Source: Bolinopsis microptera (taxonomy: Eukaryota > Ctenophora > Tentaculata > Lobata > Bolinopsidae). From it: 64,000 nucleotides of DNA. The stretch covers positions 62,001-126,000 of the forward strand of contig NC_087077.1 in assembly GCF_026151205.1 (NCBI RefSeq), given 5' to 3'. Below, piece after piece: positions 20,450 to 31,597 of the stretch (the stretch's first letter is position 1; the number at the start of each line of letters is the position of its first letter). The notes under the pieces are model-generated. The model saw only the letters and a program-made list of their open reading frames with translations, made no database searches and was not told the DNA's origin. Both the position numbers and the translations under genes were made by a program.

Positions 20450-21820
20450 ATTTGCTAACTCAACTCCTCAATGTTTTCAACCTTTTAGTATGTCGTTTGA
20501 GAGCCTGTTTGATTTTAGCTCTGAGAGCTGTTCCTGTCTCGTAGTATCGTTGTTGTTCCAGTTGTTGTAAAAGTTGTTTCCTTTCTTCAGACAGTATCTA
20601 ATTCTGCGGACACGTGTACGGCCGAGTCCAAGGAATGATTCCTCTTTCGCTGGGCTTGCGAAAACCCAAGTGGAAACAGCAGCTTCTTTTAACTTCACCA
20701 AAAAGTAAATCAAATTGCTGTTCCTGTTGTTGGAGGTAAACAGGAGCTGATACAGTTTGCTCAAGTTTCTGACGGAGTTCTTGCTGATATTTGTTGTTTG
20801 CGGCCTGTTTGCATCCATCAAGTTGTTGGGTTAATAAGTCTTCTGAAATGCTCTGCCTCGACCCGTACAAAATGAAGCGCTGCGAAAATCTGCCTTGGCA
20901 TAACAACAAGTTTGTGTCACTGCGTGCTTTTATGTACCTGCATATGACCTGGCAGTCAGTTAGCAGTGCCTTGCTTCTGGACAGCAGAGTATGAAGTCAA
21001 TCTGTTGGAATAAAGGTTTACTCTCTGCTTCCTGGTTGCTCGATCCCGAATCCAACCAGTCCGTGTGGTAATGTTCTGCTTGCTATGGGAGAATGAAGTG
21101 TTGGCAGCAAACAGGCCATTAGCATGAGAAAGTGGTAGCAACCTTTCACCGTTTTCATTCCTCCTCCCTACACAATGACAACAATATTCCATGTAAACCA
21201 TTTTCTACATCAACAGGCTTCTTTTTGCCAAGAATGGCATTAAAGTCGCCTAACATCCATACTCAAATCTAGCAGGTACACTGATAGCCTCGAGTAGCTC
21301 ATCGTAAATTGATTGCTAATCGGGGATTCTGAACTGACTTGGATTCGTAAGGGCTGTAAACAATTAACAAGTTCTGATACGACCAGTGTTGATCCACCCT
21401 TTAGCCTTAAATTAAAGTCCATAATAAAACAACTCTGTCACTGATCTGATGATGAGATACTATACATTCCAAAAAACGCTTGTTAAACATAAAAACCCAA
21501 GTCCATGCCCCCCCGTGTCTATCGTGTCCTCTAACATACAAAAACAATCCGATGATGTCCAGGGAGAGTTGTTTCTCAGCAATGTATTCAACGTGTCTTG
21601 GTCTCCGAATGCTAAAAATGTCAAAGTTATATCGTCGATGTCCTCTGCAACAAGTGTTGCCTTGTATTTGGTCGATAGACCGCAAACATTCCATGTCCCA
21701 AAATTGAAAGTGTCGTAGCCATGAATAAAAGAGTAGCGTAGACTAGGAATCCTGCGATCTTCCTCGAGGCTTAAACGACTGACTTTTACAGTCATGCGAC
21801 CCGTTACAGTCACTACACAT
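20450..21820 (-). pseudogene. Degraded LINE endonuclease region (inverted 5' part)
   Basis: Minus-strand reading frames with several stops and frameshifts preserve an APE-type endonuclease. From 21813 downwards there is FNFGTWNVCGLS (the N-terminal NVRGL motif), a GGHGLGF stretch, a GDFNA-like catalytic segment near 21240, and the NENGERLL..ANGL...NTSFSHSK C-terminal motif near 21150-21000. The order runs leftwards, opposite to the RT remnant that begins near 21920. No intact protein is encoded. Confidence 0.7.
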
Positions 21821-21919
21821 CACTAAACCTATACCTTCTTTCACAGAGGGGATACCTTACTCCGCTCCAAAACCTGGAAAGCCCCTAGGGGCCCCCCTAA
21901 GAGTTTGCGCCCACTTTGC

Positions 21920-23335
21920 TACTAAACGGTACTAGAAAGATATTGTCCCATGATAGTCTTGAAGCGCATCCAAAGGCAAGATAACTCAATACACTGGTCC
22001 CATGGCAGAATGCCTATAAACCAGCCATAGTTGTGCAAATATCGATTGGACCCATCGAATACTAGTGTCATTTGTCAAAGAAAAACGCTGGTCTCTTCAT
22101 AAGATGGTCATTGACATTCCTCTGCTCTGCTTGATACCATAAAGAGGTCGGTATACTTGACATTTAGCTGATGCTGTGGTTGTAGTGAGACGACATTCGA
22201 CTGGTAAGGTTTTTGCACCGCTCGCAAAATACTAAACAGAAGATCAAAGTGAAACTCAACAATATCGGGAGAGTTAATTGTCACGATTGGAGCATTCAAG
22301 GCGACAGTTTTGTCTGGAAACTTGTACACCTCCTATATCTGGCAGCAGCACTTTTACACCTGCGGCTGTTTAATGTCCTATCTAAGACCTAACCCTCCCA
22401 TAGCTGAGAATCTGATCCCCACGATGGGAGTAGCAGATGAGCTGATTTTAACTGATGAGGGAATAAAAGCCCACTTGGAGTCTTTGTTGCCAAGTATGTA
22501 AAGGAGATATTGAAGAAGTGGAATCTTTTTGTCAATGAGTCAAAACCGAGTTCACCCACTTCTATCTGGCCGGCAAGAACTAGGTTTGGATGACAAAGGA
22601 GAAGCCACTCAGATAGGTAGAGAACCTTGGAGGTCGCTAACTCTTTAAGGCTCAAAGTTGTGTAGCATTCGAAGATGGTCAAGAGACGTGTCACTTGCTA
22701 ACATTGCTTTTTCAGAATACAAAAAAGTCAGGGAACAAGTAGAAGTATACCCTTGAAGATTCGACTCAAGATTAAGGAAGCACAAGTATGTTTTTCAATA
22801 CTGATGTATATTGCAACAGTTGGGCAACATCTAAACAACTCCTTCAAAAACTTTTGTCTGCCACAGAATCATCATTCCGTACGATCATTGCCTGACCTAT
22901 CCCTAATGTCATACGAAATGTGACTCTATAATACAAACGCTGCGAAGTTGTTTCACTAAGTGATCGTGCTGCTCGTGCACGTGGATAAATGCTCGGTCAC
23001 ATCCTCCGCATGGATAATAACTCACCTGCCCAGCTTGCCTTTACATTTTGCTGTAGAGAGTCAAATTTAGATGAGAGGTAGAGTCGGACGACACCAGTCA
23101 AACTATGTTAAAAACTATTTGGAAACATTAAGTGACAGAAACTTAGACTTTAAATACAAGAACGATTTATCCATTTAAGACCTTTGCAATACAGATAGAA
23201 AAGCAATGGGAGCGAGAGTTAACAATGATTTAAGTTAATTACTGTGTATATTTTCTCTTGGTTACTTATCAGGTCCCATCAAGATGATCTTTATGTTCTA
23301 TTTTTGATTTGAATAAAGTTATATAATAATAATAA
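21920..23335 (+). pseudogene. Degraded RTE-like LINE reverse transcriptase (3' part)
   Basis: Broken plus-strand frames match the intact antisense RT at 10594-11898 piece by piece. LKRIQ.....QYTGP near 21960, KRWSLHKMVIDIP near 22090, AFKATVLSGNLYT near 22290, RPNPPIAE near 22385 and IKEAQVCFSILMY near 22770 correspond to LKRIQGKLDQYTGP, KHWSYHRMSIDMS, AFQGDALSGNLFT, PNPPISEE and IYEAQVVSILLY. A (TAA)n run at about 23320-23335 may be the tail. Many indels make it a pseudogene. Confidence 0.75.
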
Positions 23336-23339
23336 AGTG

Positions 23340-25735
23340 ATATTTAATAAATGATTAAAAGAACCAATTTTAAAGTTGCCATAGTAAAGCCTTAGGTCCA
23401 AAAATATACACCATTAGCTCACTAAAAACAACTCTAAGCAGTAGGCTGTCACTCTATTAATGCACCACAACCGCTCCCTCCACTGCACTAAAAGTTTACA
23501 AAAATGCTACAATCCTAATTTTTATCGTGATCGAGACCGTGTCCCCATACAAACATATTACTAGGGTTGCCGTTTGTGTGGGAGCAAAGCGAACAGCACG
23601 CACACCCTCCTTCCCCGTCAACCTATATCTAATCCTATTAAAGAGTGACAATCTACTACACATTGAATTAGGATTCCGTTAAATATCAAATTTGATTTAC
23701 TGTAAACTTGTTTACTCAGTAATAAATGGCATAAAATTTGAAATTTTTGTTTTACTGAATTTTTTGTTAACGACAATCTCCGTGTCATTATCCATGAGTC
23801 CATCTAAATTTATGAACTATTGCATGGATTGATAATCAACTATATTCAATGACTAAGGTTGAATATCAAGGCGTTTATACTTAAAATATTCGGTTATAAT
23901 AAATATAATAATTCTTGACGAGATCCCAAATCAAACGATCAAAATCTACTAAAAAAGCTTTTTTTTATTTTTACCAAATATAGATGTTCTCGTAAATCGC
24001 GCTCAATCATTTTTCTGAAATAGCGCGCGGCGTTTAACATTTAAATTGCCAACTTTAAATTCATTGCATCATCCTCACACTCAAATTTTAAATTGTATCT
24101 ATTTTTAAAGTTTTAAAAAATATTTGCGTTATATTATAATCAATTATAAATACCAAACCATTAATTTTTAATTTACATTATCATATGTTTGATATCCATA
24201 CTTGTATGCCCGCCGCGCACTGAGTGCGCCCCGTTGTATCGTGGCTGTAGCGTGGTTTTCACACATACTAAGTAACCGACAATGGGGGTGCACGACGTTG
24301 ATATTGAACCATTGTTAATGGTCTGGCCCGGCGCTCTCGCTACTTCGTACACTTATCGAGAAGAAAGCGGCGCGGCGCTAACTTCGAAGAATTTAGACAT
24401 AACTACATCAGTCAAGACCGTGATACACATTTTTGATAATTTTCTTTTTTGCATTTTATTGATTTGTTTCACATGTCCAATCCTTCGCAGATCGGTGAGG
24501 TACAAGTGTGCATTTCGCCGATCTTGGTTTGCAAGAAGAATTATTTAGATGCGCTGGCGCGACCCGAGTAGTGCCATTAACCGGAGACCACAGGCTATTA
24601 TTTTCATTAACAATATCATTTGGCGGAATGACAGCTGAGCGCGGCCCAGTAATTGATTTTTGCAATTTTTGGCAATTCTTACATACTGTATATCGCCGGC
24701 GCGAAAATGTTTCGCATCTAATCTGTTCCGATTACATACGAAAAGATGTTTCATAGAATCGAGCGCCTACACCTGAGGCTTACTTATAATACCAAATCCT
24801 TAAGTCCCATTGCCTGATCCTGGAACAGCTGTGTTATTCCAGCCGAAGTCACGATTCGACAGATCTGGCAGCTTGGTACCAAATAAATGCCATATATAGT
24901 ATGTCCCTGCAATATGTCTTATTTTTCATTGCAACATATCATATCTAGTCCAGTAAAATGAAGTGCCAGTCCTTTCTCCGCAGCACAGGAACAGTATAGA
25001 ATAGTAGTAAGATGGCCATTTCTTTGTCAAGGCTATGAAGAATGTGCTTTTTAGAATTGAATGAAGCACGCGAGAAAGTGCATTGCTAAAGCTAATAATA
25101 TCATAGTGGAACTTGAGTGGCAAAAGAGTGACTAAAAGGTATATTCCTTTTACAAAGATACTCGAAAAGATCCAGGGTGATATCAGATCGTAGACTGCCA
25201 GACCGTAAAGTAATACCACCCACCTTGGCCGGTCCCTGGAATCTTGTTTGGATAGACATTTATGCAACTTGGTCGTTTACACTCCAAGTCCCTTTGTTAA
25301 AAGAAGTAGTAATTTTTTATGTCTGAGTAACTTCATTCAATAATAACACAATCAGATCATATCAGACTAAACTATCAATACATTATCAAATATTAATATC
25401 ATTCGTTCTTAATAACCATTTATAAATTAAGATGTTCTCATTACAAGTGTTAAAAACGCCCAAAATCGATCTGAGAGTTTGTTTTCAGTCTGTAGTACAC
25501 TCACGATAGTAAATAGTAAGTGTGTGCCCGCTGCAATAAGATTAGGTTCCTGCAATTTAAAATTGTTTGGAGTCCAAGTAAACTTTCAAGTCAGCAGCCT
25601 GGTGAATGTATTAATAGTGCTTTTGGTTCTCGATTTTATCAAGTTAATGGAAGCATCTAGCAATTGCTTTGACGTGAGCATTTTTTAAAAGACATTGTTC
25701 CAAAGCTGCTGCATTAAAACAAAAAGGATAATATT
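23340..25735. other. AT-rich repeat-bearing intergenic DNA
   Basis: No gene was recognised. GC-rich islands near 24200-24400 and 24500-24720 contain GCGCGGC and CGGCGCGAAA motifs akin to other short elements here. Part of 24600-24660 is the reverse complement of 4660-4710 (shared ACTGGGCCGCGC and GTCATTCCGCCAAA), so it is a dispersed element in inverted orientation. The remainder has no visible structure. Confidence 0.5.
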
Positions 25736-25738
25736 TAT

Positions 25739-26592
25739 TTTTATTGAAATACATTTTTGTTGCACATACAGACTGAATGTAATAATTTAATATAAATGTA
25801 ATGACCAAGCTCCTGTGCATGGATGCTCCCGGGAAGAATCCAGTTCCTTTAGCGGGGCACCCATACCTAAAGGCCAAATAGAGAATTATAATAATCATAT
25901 TCCTAGGAAATAATCAGAAATCGCATACCAATCAAATAATAATGAAATATATGAAGTAGTAACCATATTTACTATGCAAAATGGCCCAACCACATAGTGT
26001 AAGACTTTATATATTCAAGATTCAAATTCCATATCATCATTAAACCTCAATAGTCCCAATATAATAGCCCAGCAAAATAAATAACTTCTTATAACCTTAC
26101 TGTCATACTACAAAATTAATTGAACAGATTGGAAATCTGTTAACCAGAGAATAAATTCTAAACCTAATGCAATGAAATAATTTAGATGCAATAATGAATG
26201 CCTAATGTGTAAGATTTATGTCAATGTCCTTGTAAAACAGTCTGAACAAGATAAATGAGTAACTAATAAAGAAGAAAAAAAAAACAGGAAGTTGTCGTCT
26301 GTTGAAAAATAAATAAAATATCTAAATATAACTTAGACTAATATAAAATAACTTCAGTCAATGTGTCGTCAATAACTGTACAAATATCAAATGTTAAAAC
26401 TGGGTGATTACAGTCACCAAAAAAAAATCTAAGTAAATAAGTTAATAAATTAAATGTGGTCTATAAAACTCATTAGGTAATAATAGGTCAATAAATTAAA
26501 CGTGTTTTATAAAACTATAAAACTACCACTGTGCGAAACACCCTTCTCCCAGTTAAAGCATGTCAGTCATGTGCAAAATCAATCAGAATTCT
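25739..26592 (+). repeat. ~0.85-kb dispersed direct repeat, copy 1
   Basis: This stretch is nearly identical to 39813-40639, with small indels. Shared landmarks include TTGCACATACAG, GAAGAATCCAGTTC, TTTAGCGGGGCACCC, ATAATCATATTCCTA and CATGTCAGTCATGTG in the same order. It is AT-rich and non-coding. At its right edge the similarity stops at AATCAGAAT, where a degenerate LINE begins. Confidence 0.85.
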
Positions 26593-29050
26593 TGGTGATT
26601 TCAATGTAAACATGTTGAAGGACCCATCTCCATCAGAGGACAAATTCCAAGAAATAACATTCAACAACGGCTTCATACCAACCATATCAGTACCAACTCA
26701 CCAAATGCCTGGCTGTTCCAGGACCTGTATTTACAATAACCATACCAATGTAGGTAATCACACCCTTAATTTCTGGTGTGGATATCTGACAAATCTCCCA
26801 CATCACCCTATATTCACTCTTTATGAACTTTCCCCGACTCCTGTGCCAAACCTGACCCTCAGACAAAATTACTATACACTACGACTATAGTAATGCTAAA
26901 CTTAGAAAATGCTCTCTGTTCTTGATAGAAAACGATGTAAATAGGTTCCCACCACAGCTGTAACACATAGATTCTTTCAATGCAGTTTATTTCAAGAAAT
27001 GATAGATTTTTCCTTATGCAAACTCTAACTCCTAGAACCACAAACGTACCAGCATAACCAACCCTTGGATTACCCAGGCCAATTAATTCCATCGATAAGA
27101 AAGCTAGTTGTATTTCGAATGAAGAAGACTTGTACATTACAACTACTGACGGGGACCCAAACAACACATCTACTACAAGAATTCGTCAAGTATCTCAAAA
27201 GGTCAATAAATATGGCAAAGGCTATGTGCTAATACTCAAAAATTCGAGAAGTAAAAGCATGAATTCGAAAAAGACTGGGAAGTTATAAATGAACTCTGTG
27301 GTAAAAATGTCTAGATGTAAGGACGATTTTGTCATATTGGCCAAGAAGTTACTTGCAGACGAATAATTGCTTAACAAATTTTGTTGAAAATTTTCCATCT
27401 CAAGACTTGCAAGTAATCTAAATAAAAATGTATTGTCAAACAATATATTTCTCTGAACCATTCTCAGTAAATCATTTGCCAGTCATGACTAATTCATATC
27501 TGACTCCATAAACCTAGAAGAACAACTAATGAAGACGAGATTTGACGAGGTCATCGAGATTTCCAAAATGGCAAGGCATGACATACTATAAAATCGTTGT
27601 AAAAAAATCTGCAAAGCTCATTGCGGTACCCGTTGGCCAAGGCTTCGTACACTCAACGCAATGTATACAAAGTGGGAACATTTCCAAGTATATTTAAAAC
27701 TGGTAAAGTATTCCTATTTACAAGAAAGACCAAAGGAATGAATGAATTGAAAATTATCGGCCTGTATCATATTACCTTTATTTTGGAAAAATCTTTGAGA
27801 AGATCATTTACAAAACAAACGCCTTTATAATTTCTTTCAAATCTAAGGTGTGACTACAACCTCTCACAGTTTTTGATTTAGAAAAGGCCATTCTACACTG
27901 CATGCTCTACACAATCAATAACTTCCGTTACAAAGTCTCTGGCTATCAATAAACATGTATTGGGCATATCCATTGACTTGAGCAAAGCCTTTGACACCCT
28001 TGATCACAATATTCTTCTAAGCAAGTAAATTCCTACGGTATTATGGGGTATTTCTCCACTACCTACTTAAAAGCTATTTGACAACAGAAAGCAGTAATGT
28101 GTTATGTATAACGAGTACCATCAGTAAACAATGGCCGTGAAATTGGAGTACCACAAGGGTCAATCTTGGGCCACTACTCATCGACTGTAATGATCGATAT
28201 AGTAAACTGTTTTTCATACAGTGAGGTGAAATTTGTACTTTAATGCTGATGACACTAATATCTTCATATCAGGACCATCTAGAGAAGCAACAAATAAAAA
28301 GAGAAGCCAACTTAGTACAAAAACATGTCTCGATTTACAATGAATGTAATCTATCTTCATATCAACATGTCCAAATGCTGCTACATACATTTTAAACCAA
28401 TGCCTCTGAATATGATGACACCTAGTGGCGCGGACCTAGACCATTTGCTAACCTGCTAGATGAAATAGATCAATATCATCGATGGTAAGTACACAAAGAT
28501 CAAGGAGACCAAATTCTTAGGTGTTGTTATAGATATAAGCTAAACGGATTGCCCCCAAATGCACTACATATCCGCAAAAAGCTGCGGACCATGACTGGTG
28601 CAATCTGTAAGAAATCCGGCACTCTATACCTTCAGAACTATACTTGAAAATATATAAGGCCTTTTTGACATCACATCTCAGTTATGGATAAAGTGTTTGG
28701 GGTGTTTGTCCATTCAGGAACGGTCCAATACAGTCTTTTTATCACTCAGAAGCACTGTATAAGGATCCCGTTTGGTGATCTCGACTCATATCTAGATAAA
28801 CCAATCAACATGTGCAAGAACTAGACCATAGGTATCATCAGATTAGCCAATAACCAATTTGAAAAGGAGTCATACAAAACCCATTTTTTAATAGACTAAA
28901 AATTCTACAGTTCAAAACTTGTTCAGAGTACCATTGCATTTCAGAATTCTCTACTAAGATTATTCAAGTACCACTGCCCTTATACTCCCCTTAGGAGGCC
29001 ATCAACAGTCAACCCGTACAACGATTAAAAAACGGTTATTTCTGTCTAAT
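26590..29050 (+). pseudogene. Degraded CR1/L2-like LINE
   Basis: Plus-strand fragments preserve an endonuclease C-terminus (ILGDFNVNML followed by NGFIPTISVPTH near 26590-26740). An RT linker with GTFPSIFKTGKV is near 27680. The SIDLSKAFDTLDHNIL catalytic block is near 27970, a degenerate VPQGS.LGPL region near 28150, and an RT thumb-like stretch near 28490. Stop codons and frameshifts interrupt it throughout. No function is expected. Confidence 0.75.
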
Positions 29051-30185
29051 AAATCAAATACTTTTTTGTTCACTGCAGCCATAGCTTTATGTACACTGTC
29101 TCTAAAAAAAATTCTAACCTCAAGGTCATTGCCTAGAAATCTTCCATTAACTTTGATAAAATTGAGAACCTATGCACTATTATTACAAGTACAGGCAGCT
29201 GATTTATAAGAAACTTGGAATCCAACAATTTTTAAATTGCATAATCTATTCTTATCGCACGCAGCAACCACTTAACACACTTAATATTTCTATCATGATT
29301 GTATTTCGACTGAAAAGCTCTCAGATCAATTTTTGGGGGGCGTTTTTAAAAAACCACTTGGTTGTAAGTTTTTTAATTTTTTAATATCCTTAACTTAACT
29401 TACTTTTTATTCAGGATCGATAACAAAATAATATTTGATTATTTATTCGAATTTAGTCTGATATTGATATTTGACAGATTGATATTGTATTATTGATGAA
29501 GTTAACTCCAGACGTACATAATTATTACTTCTTTTAAACAAAGGGACTGGAGTAATAAACGACCAATTAGCATACATTTCAACACCCAAGAATTCTGAGC
29601 AAAAGGTGGGTGCGTAAACTGTATGGTCTGTACTCGCCGATCCTGTGATCACCCAGGATTCTTTCGACGTTTTTGGTAAAAGGTGATATACCTTCAGTCA
29701 TCTCTTGCTACTTTTATTCTCTACTTTTAAAGTTTTTGTGAATGTTGGATATCCGTTACCGTGTCCCCATCAAAGGGATATTTACCTGATTATAAATATC
29801 GAATTCTACCGGATTATTTCCCCCCCACCCCGATTAAAAAAATTTTGGCAAATTGAAAAAACCTCACCCCCAGCTCAAACAAGTATTTTGAATCTCCGGA
29901 CGTTGTGGGGAAAGGGAAAAAACTGGTGTCTAAAGGGAAAGGGGGGACCCCCCCCCTTACGTTTCCAAACTTAAATCTAAATGTGTGATGACAAGTTGCC
30001 CTGGGTGGTCCTGCTATCCCTCTTGTTTTTGGGGGTATGTTTTTTATATGGTCAAAAGTTTTAGCTGCCCTTGGTAAATTTTAAATCTTTTCCTTTCTCG
30101 AAAAACCCTTTCCCCCTTTAGCACTTCGGATTCCCCGGCAATTTTTTAAATTTCTGACATTCCAGAGTTTTTCGAATTGACGTTT
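29050..30185. other. Low-information AT-rich stretch before the satellite
   Basis: No conserved ORF, RNA gene or mobile element was recognised. From about 29800 onward, runs of C and G vary in length in a way that resembles consensus error, as in the satellite that follows. Confidence 0.4.
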
Positions 30186-30189
30186 GGAA

Positions 30190-31595
30190 AACTCCGTCAG
30201 TAATGGATTTACATCAGGTTGGGAGAACTCCTACGTAACTGGATTTACATCGGGTTGCGGAGAAGCCCAGGCCCCTCAAAACCCGTACAGTAAACTAAAT
30301 TTTACATCGGGTTTGCGGAAAAGCCGGCCCTCTAAACTTGTACAGTAACGAGATTTAATCAGGTTCCCGGAAAAGCCCAGGTCCGTACAGTAATGAGTTT
30401 AAATAGGTTCGGAAAACCCCCAGGCCCCTTAAACTCTTTAGAGTAACTGAGTTTAATCAGGTTGCGGAAAAGCCCAGGTCTCTAAATCTGTACAGTAACT
30501 AGATTTAATCAGGTTGGGAAACCCCAGGTCCGTACGTAATGGTTTTTCATCGGGTTTGCGGAAAAACCCCAGGCCCCTCTAAACCCCGTCAGTAATGGTT
30601 TAAACATCAGGTTGCGGAAAAGCCAGGTCCTCTAAACCCGTACAGTAACTAGTTTTAAATCGGTTTGCGGAGACCCCGGCTCCTCTGAACTCCGTACATA
30701 ACTGAGATTTAATAGGTTGGGGAGAAGCCAGGTCCCTAACTCTGTACAGTAACTGAGATTTACCCAGGTTGGGAGAAGCCAGGCCCCTCTAAATCCGACA
30801 GTAACTGAGTTTTAAATAGGTTGCGGAGAGCCCAGGTCCTTAAACTTTCAGTAATGAGATTTACATCGGTTGGGGAGCCGGCTCCCCCTAAATCCGAAAG
30901 TAACTGAGATTTAATCGGGTTTGGGAGAAGCCCAGGCCCCTCAAACTCCGTACGAAAATGAGATTTACATCGGGTTTTGCGGAAAAGCCAGGCTCCTTGA
31001 ACTCCGTCAGTAACTGAGATTTACGCAGGTTTTCGGAGAACCCCAGGCTCCTTGAACCCCGTACAGTACTGAGTTTCTAGGTTGCGGAAACCCCAGGCTC
31101 CTCAAAAAATCCTTTTACGTAACTGAGATTTACTCAGGTTGGGAGAAGCCAGGCTCCTCAAAAACCCCGTACAGTAACTGAGATTTAAATGGTTGCGGAG
31201 AAGCCCAGGCTCTAAACTCCGTACGTAACTGAGATTTCGTCAGGTTGCGGAGAAGCCAGCTCCTCTGAACCCCGTACAGTAACTGAGATTTAATCGGGGT
31301 TGCGGAGAAGCCAGGCCCCTCAAATCCGTACGAAAACTGAGATTTACTCAGGTTGCGGAGAACCCCAGGCCCCTTAAAAACTTGTACGTAACTGGTTTAA
31401 TCGGGTTTTCGGAAAAGCAGGCCCCTCTAAACTCGTACAGTAATGGATTTACATGGGTTTGCGGAGAAGCCCAGGCTCCTTGAACTCCGTCGTAACGGTT
31501 TTACATCGGTTTGCGGAGAACCCCCAGGTCCTCTAAACTCGTAAGTAACTGGTTTAAATAGGTTGGGGAGAAGCCCAGGCTCCTCTAAACGGGAC
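30190..31595. repeat. ~57-bp tandem satellite, about 24 copies
   Basis: The unit reads roughly GTACAGTAACTGAGATTTA, CATCAGGTTGCGGAGAAG, CCCAGGCTCCTCTAAACTCC. Copies differ mainly by one- or two-base deletions such as GTACAGTAACTGAG to GTCAGTAATGG, which looks more like sequencing or consensus error than ordinary mutation. The last unit merges into the start of the CCP-encoding exon at 31598. Confidence 0.92.
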
Positions 31596-31597
31596 AG

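Noticed and set aside
24282-24548. 88-codon plus-strand ORF
   Set aside because: It overlaps GC-rich dispersed repeat sequence shared with other loci and shows no domain.
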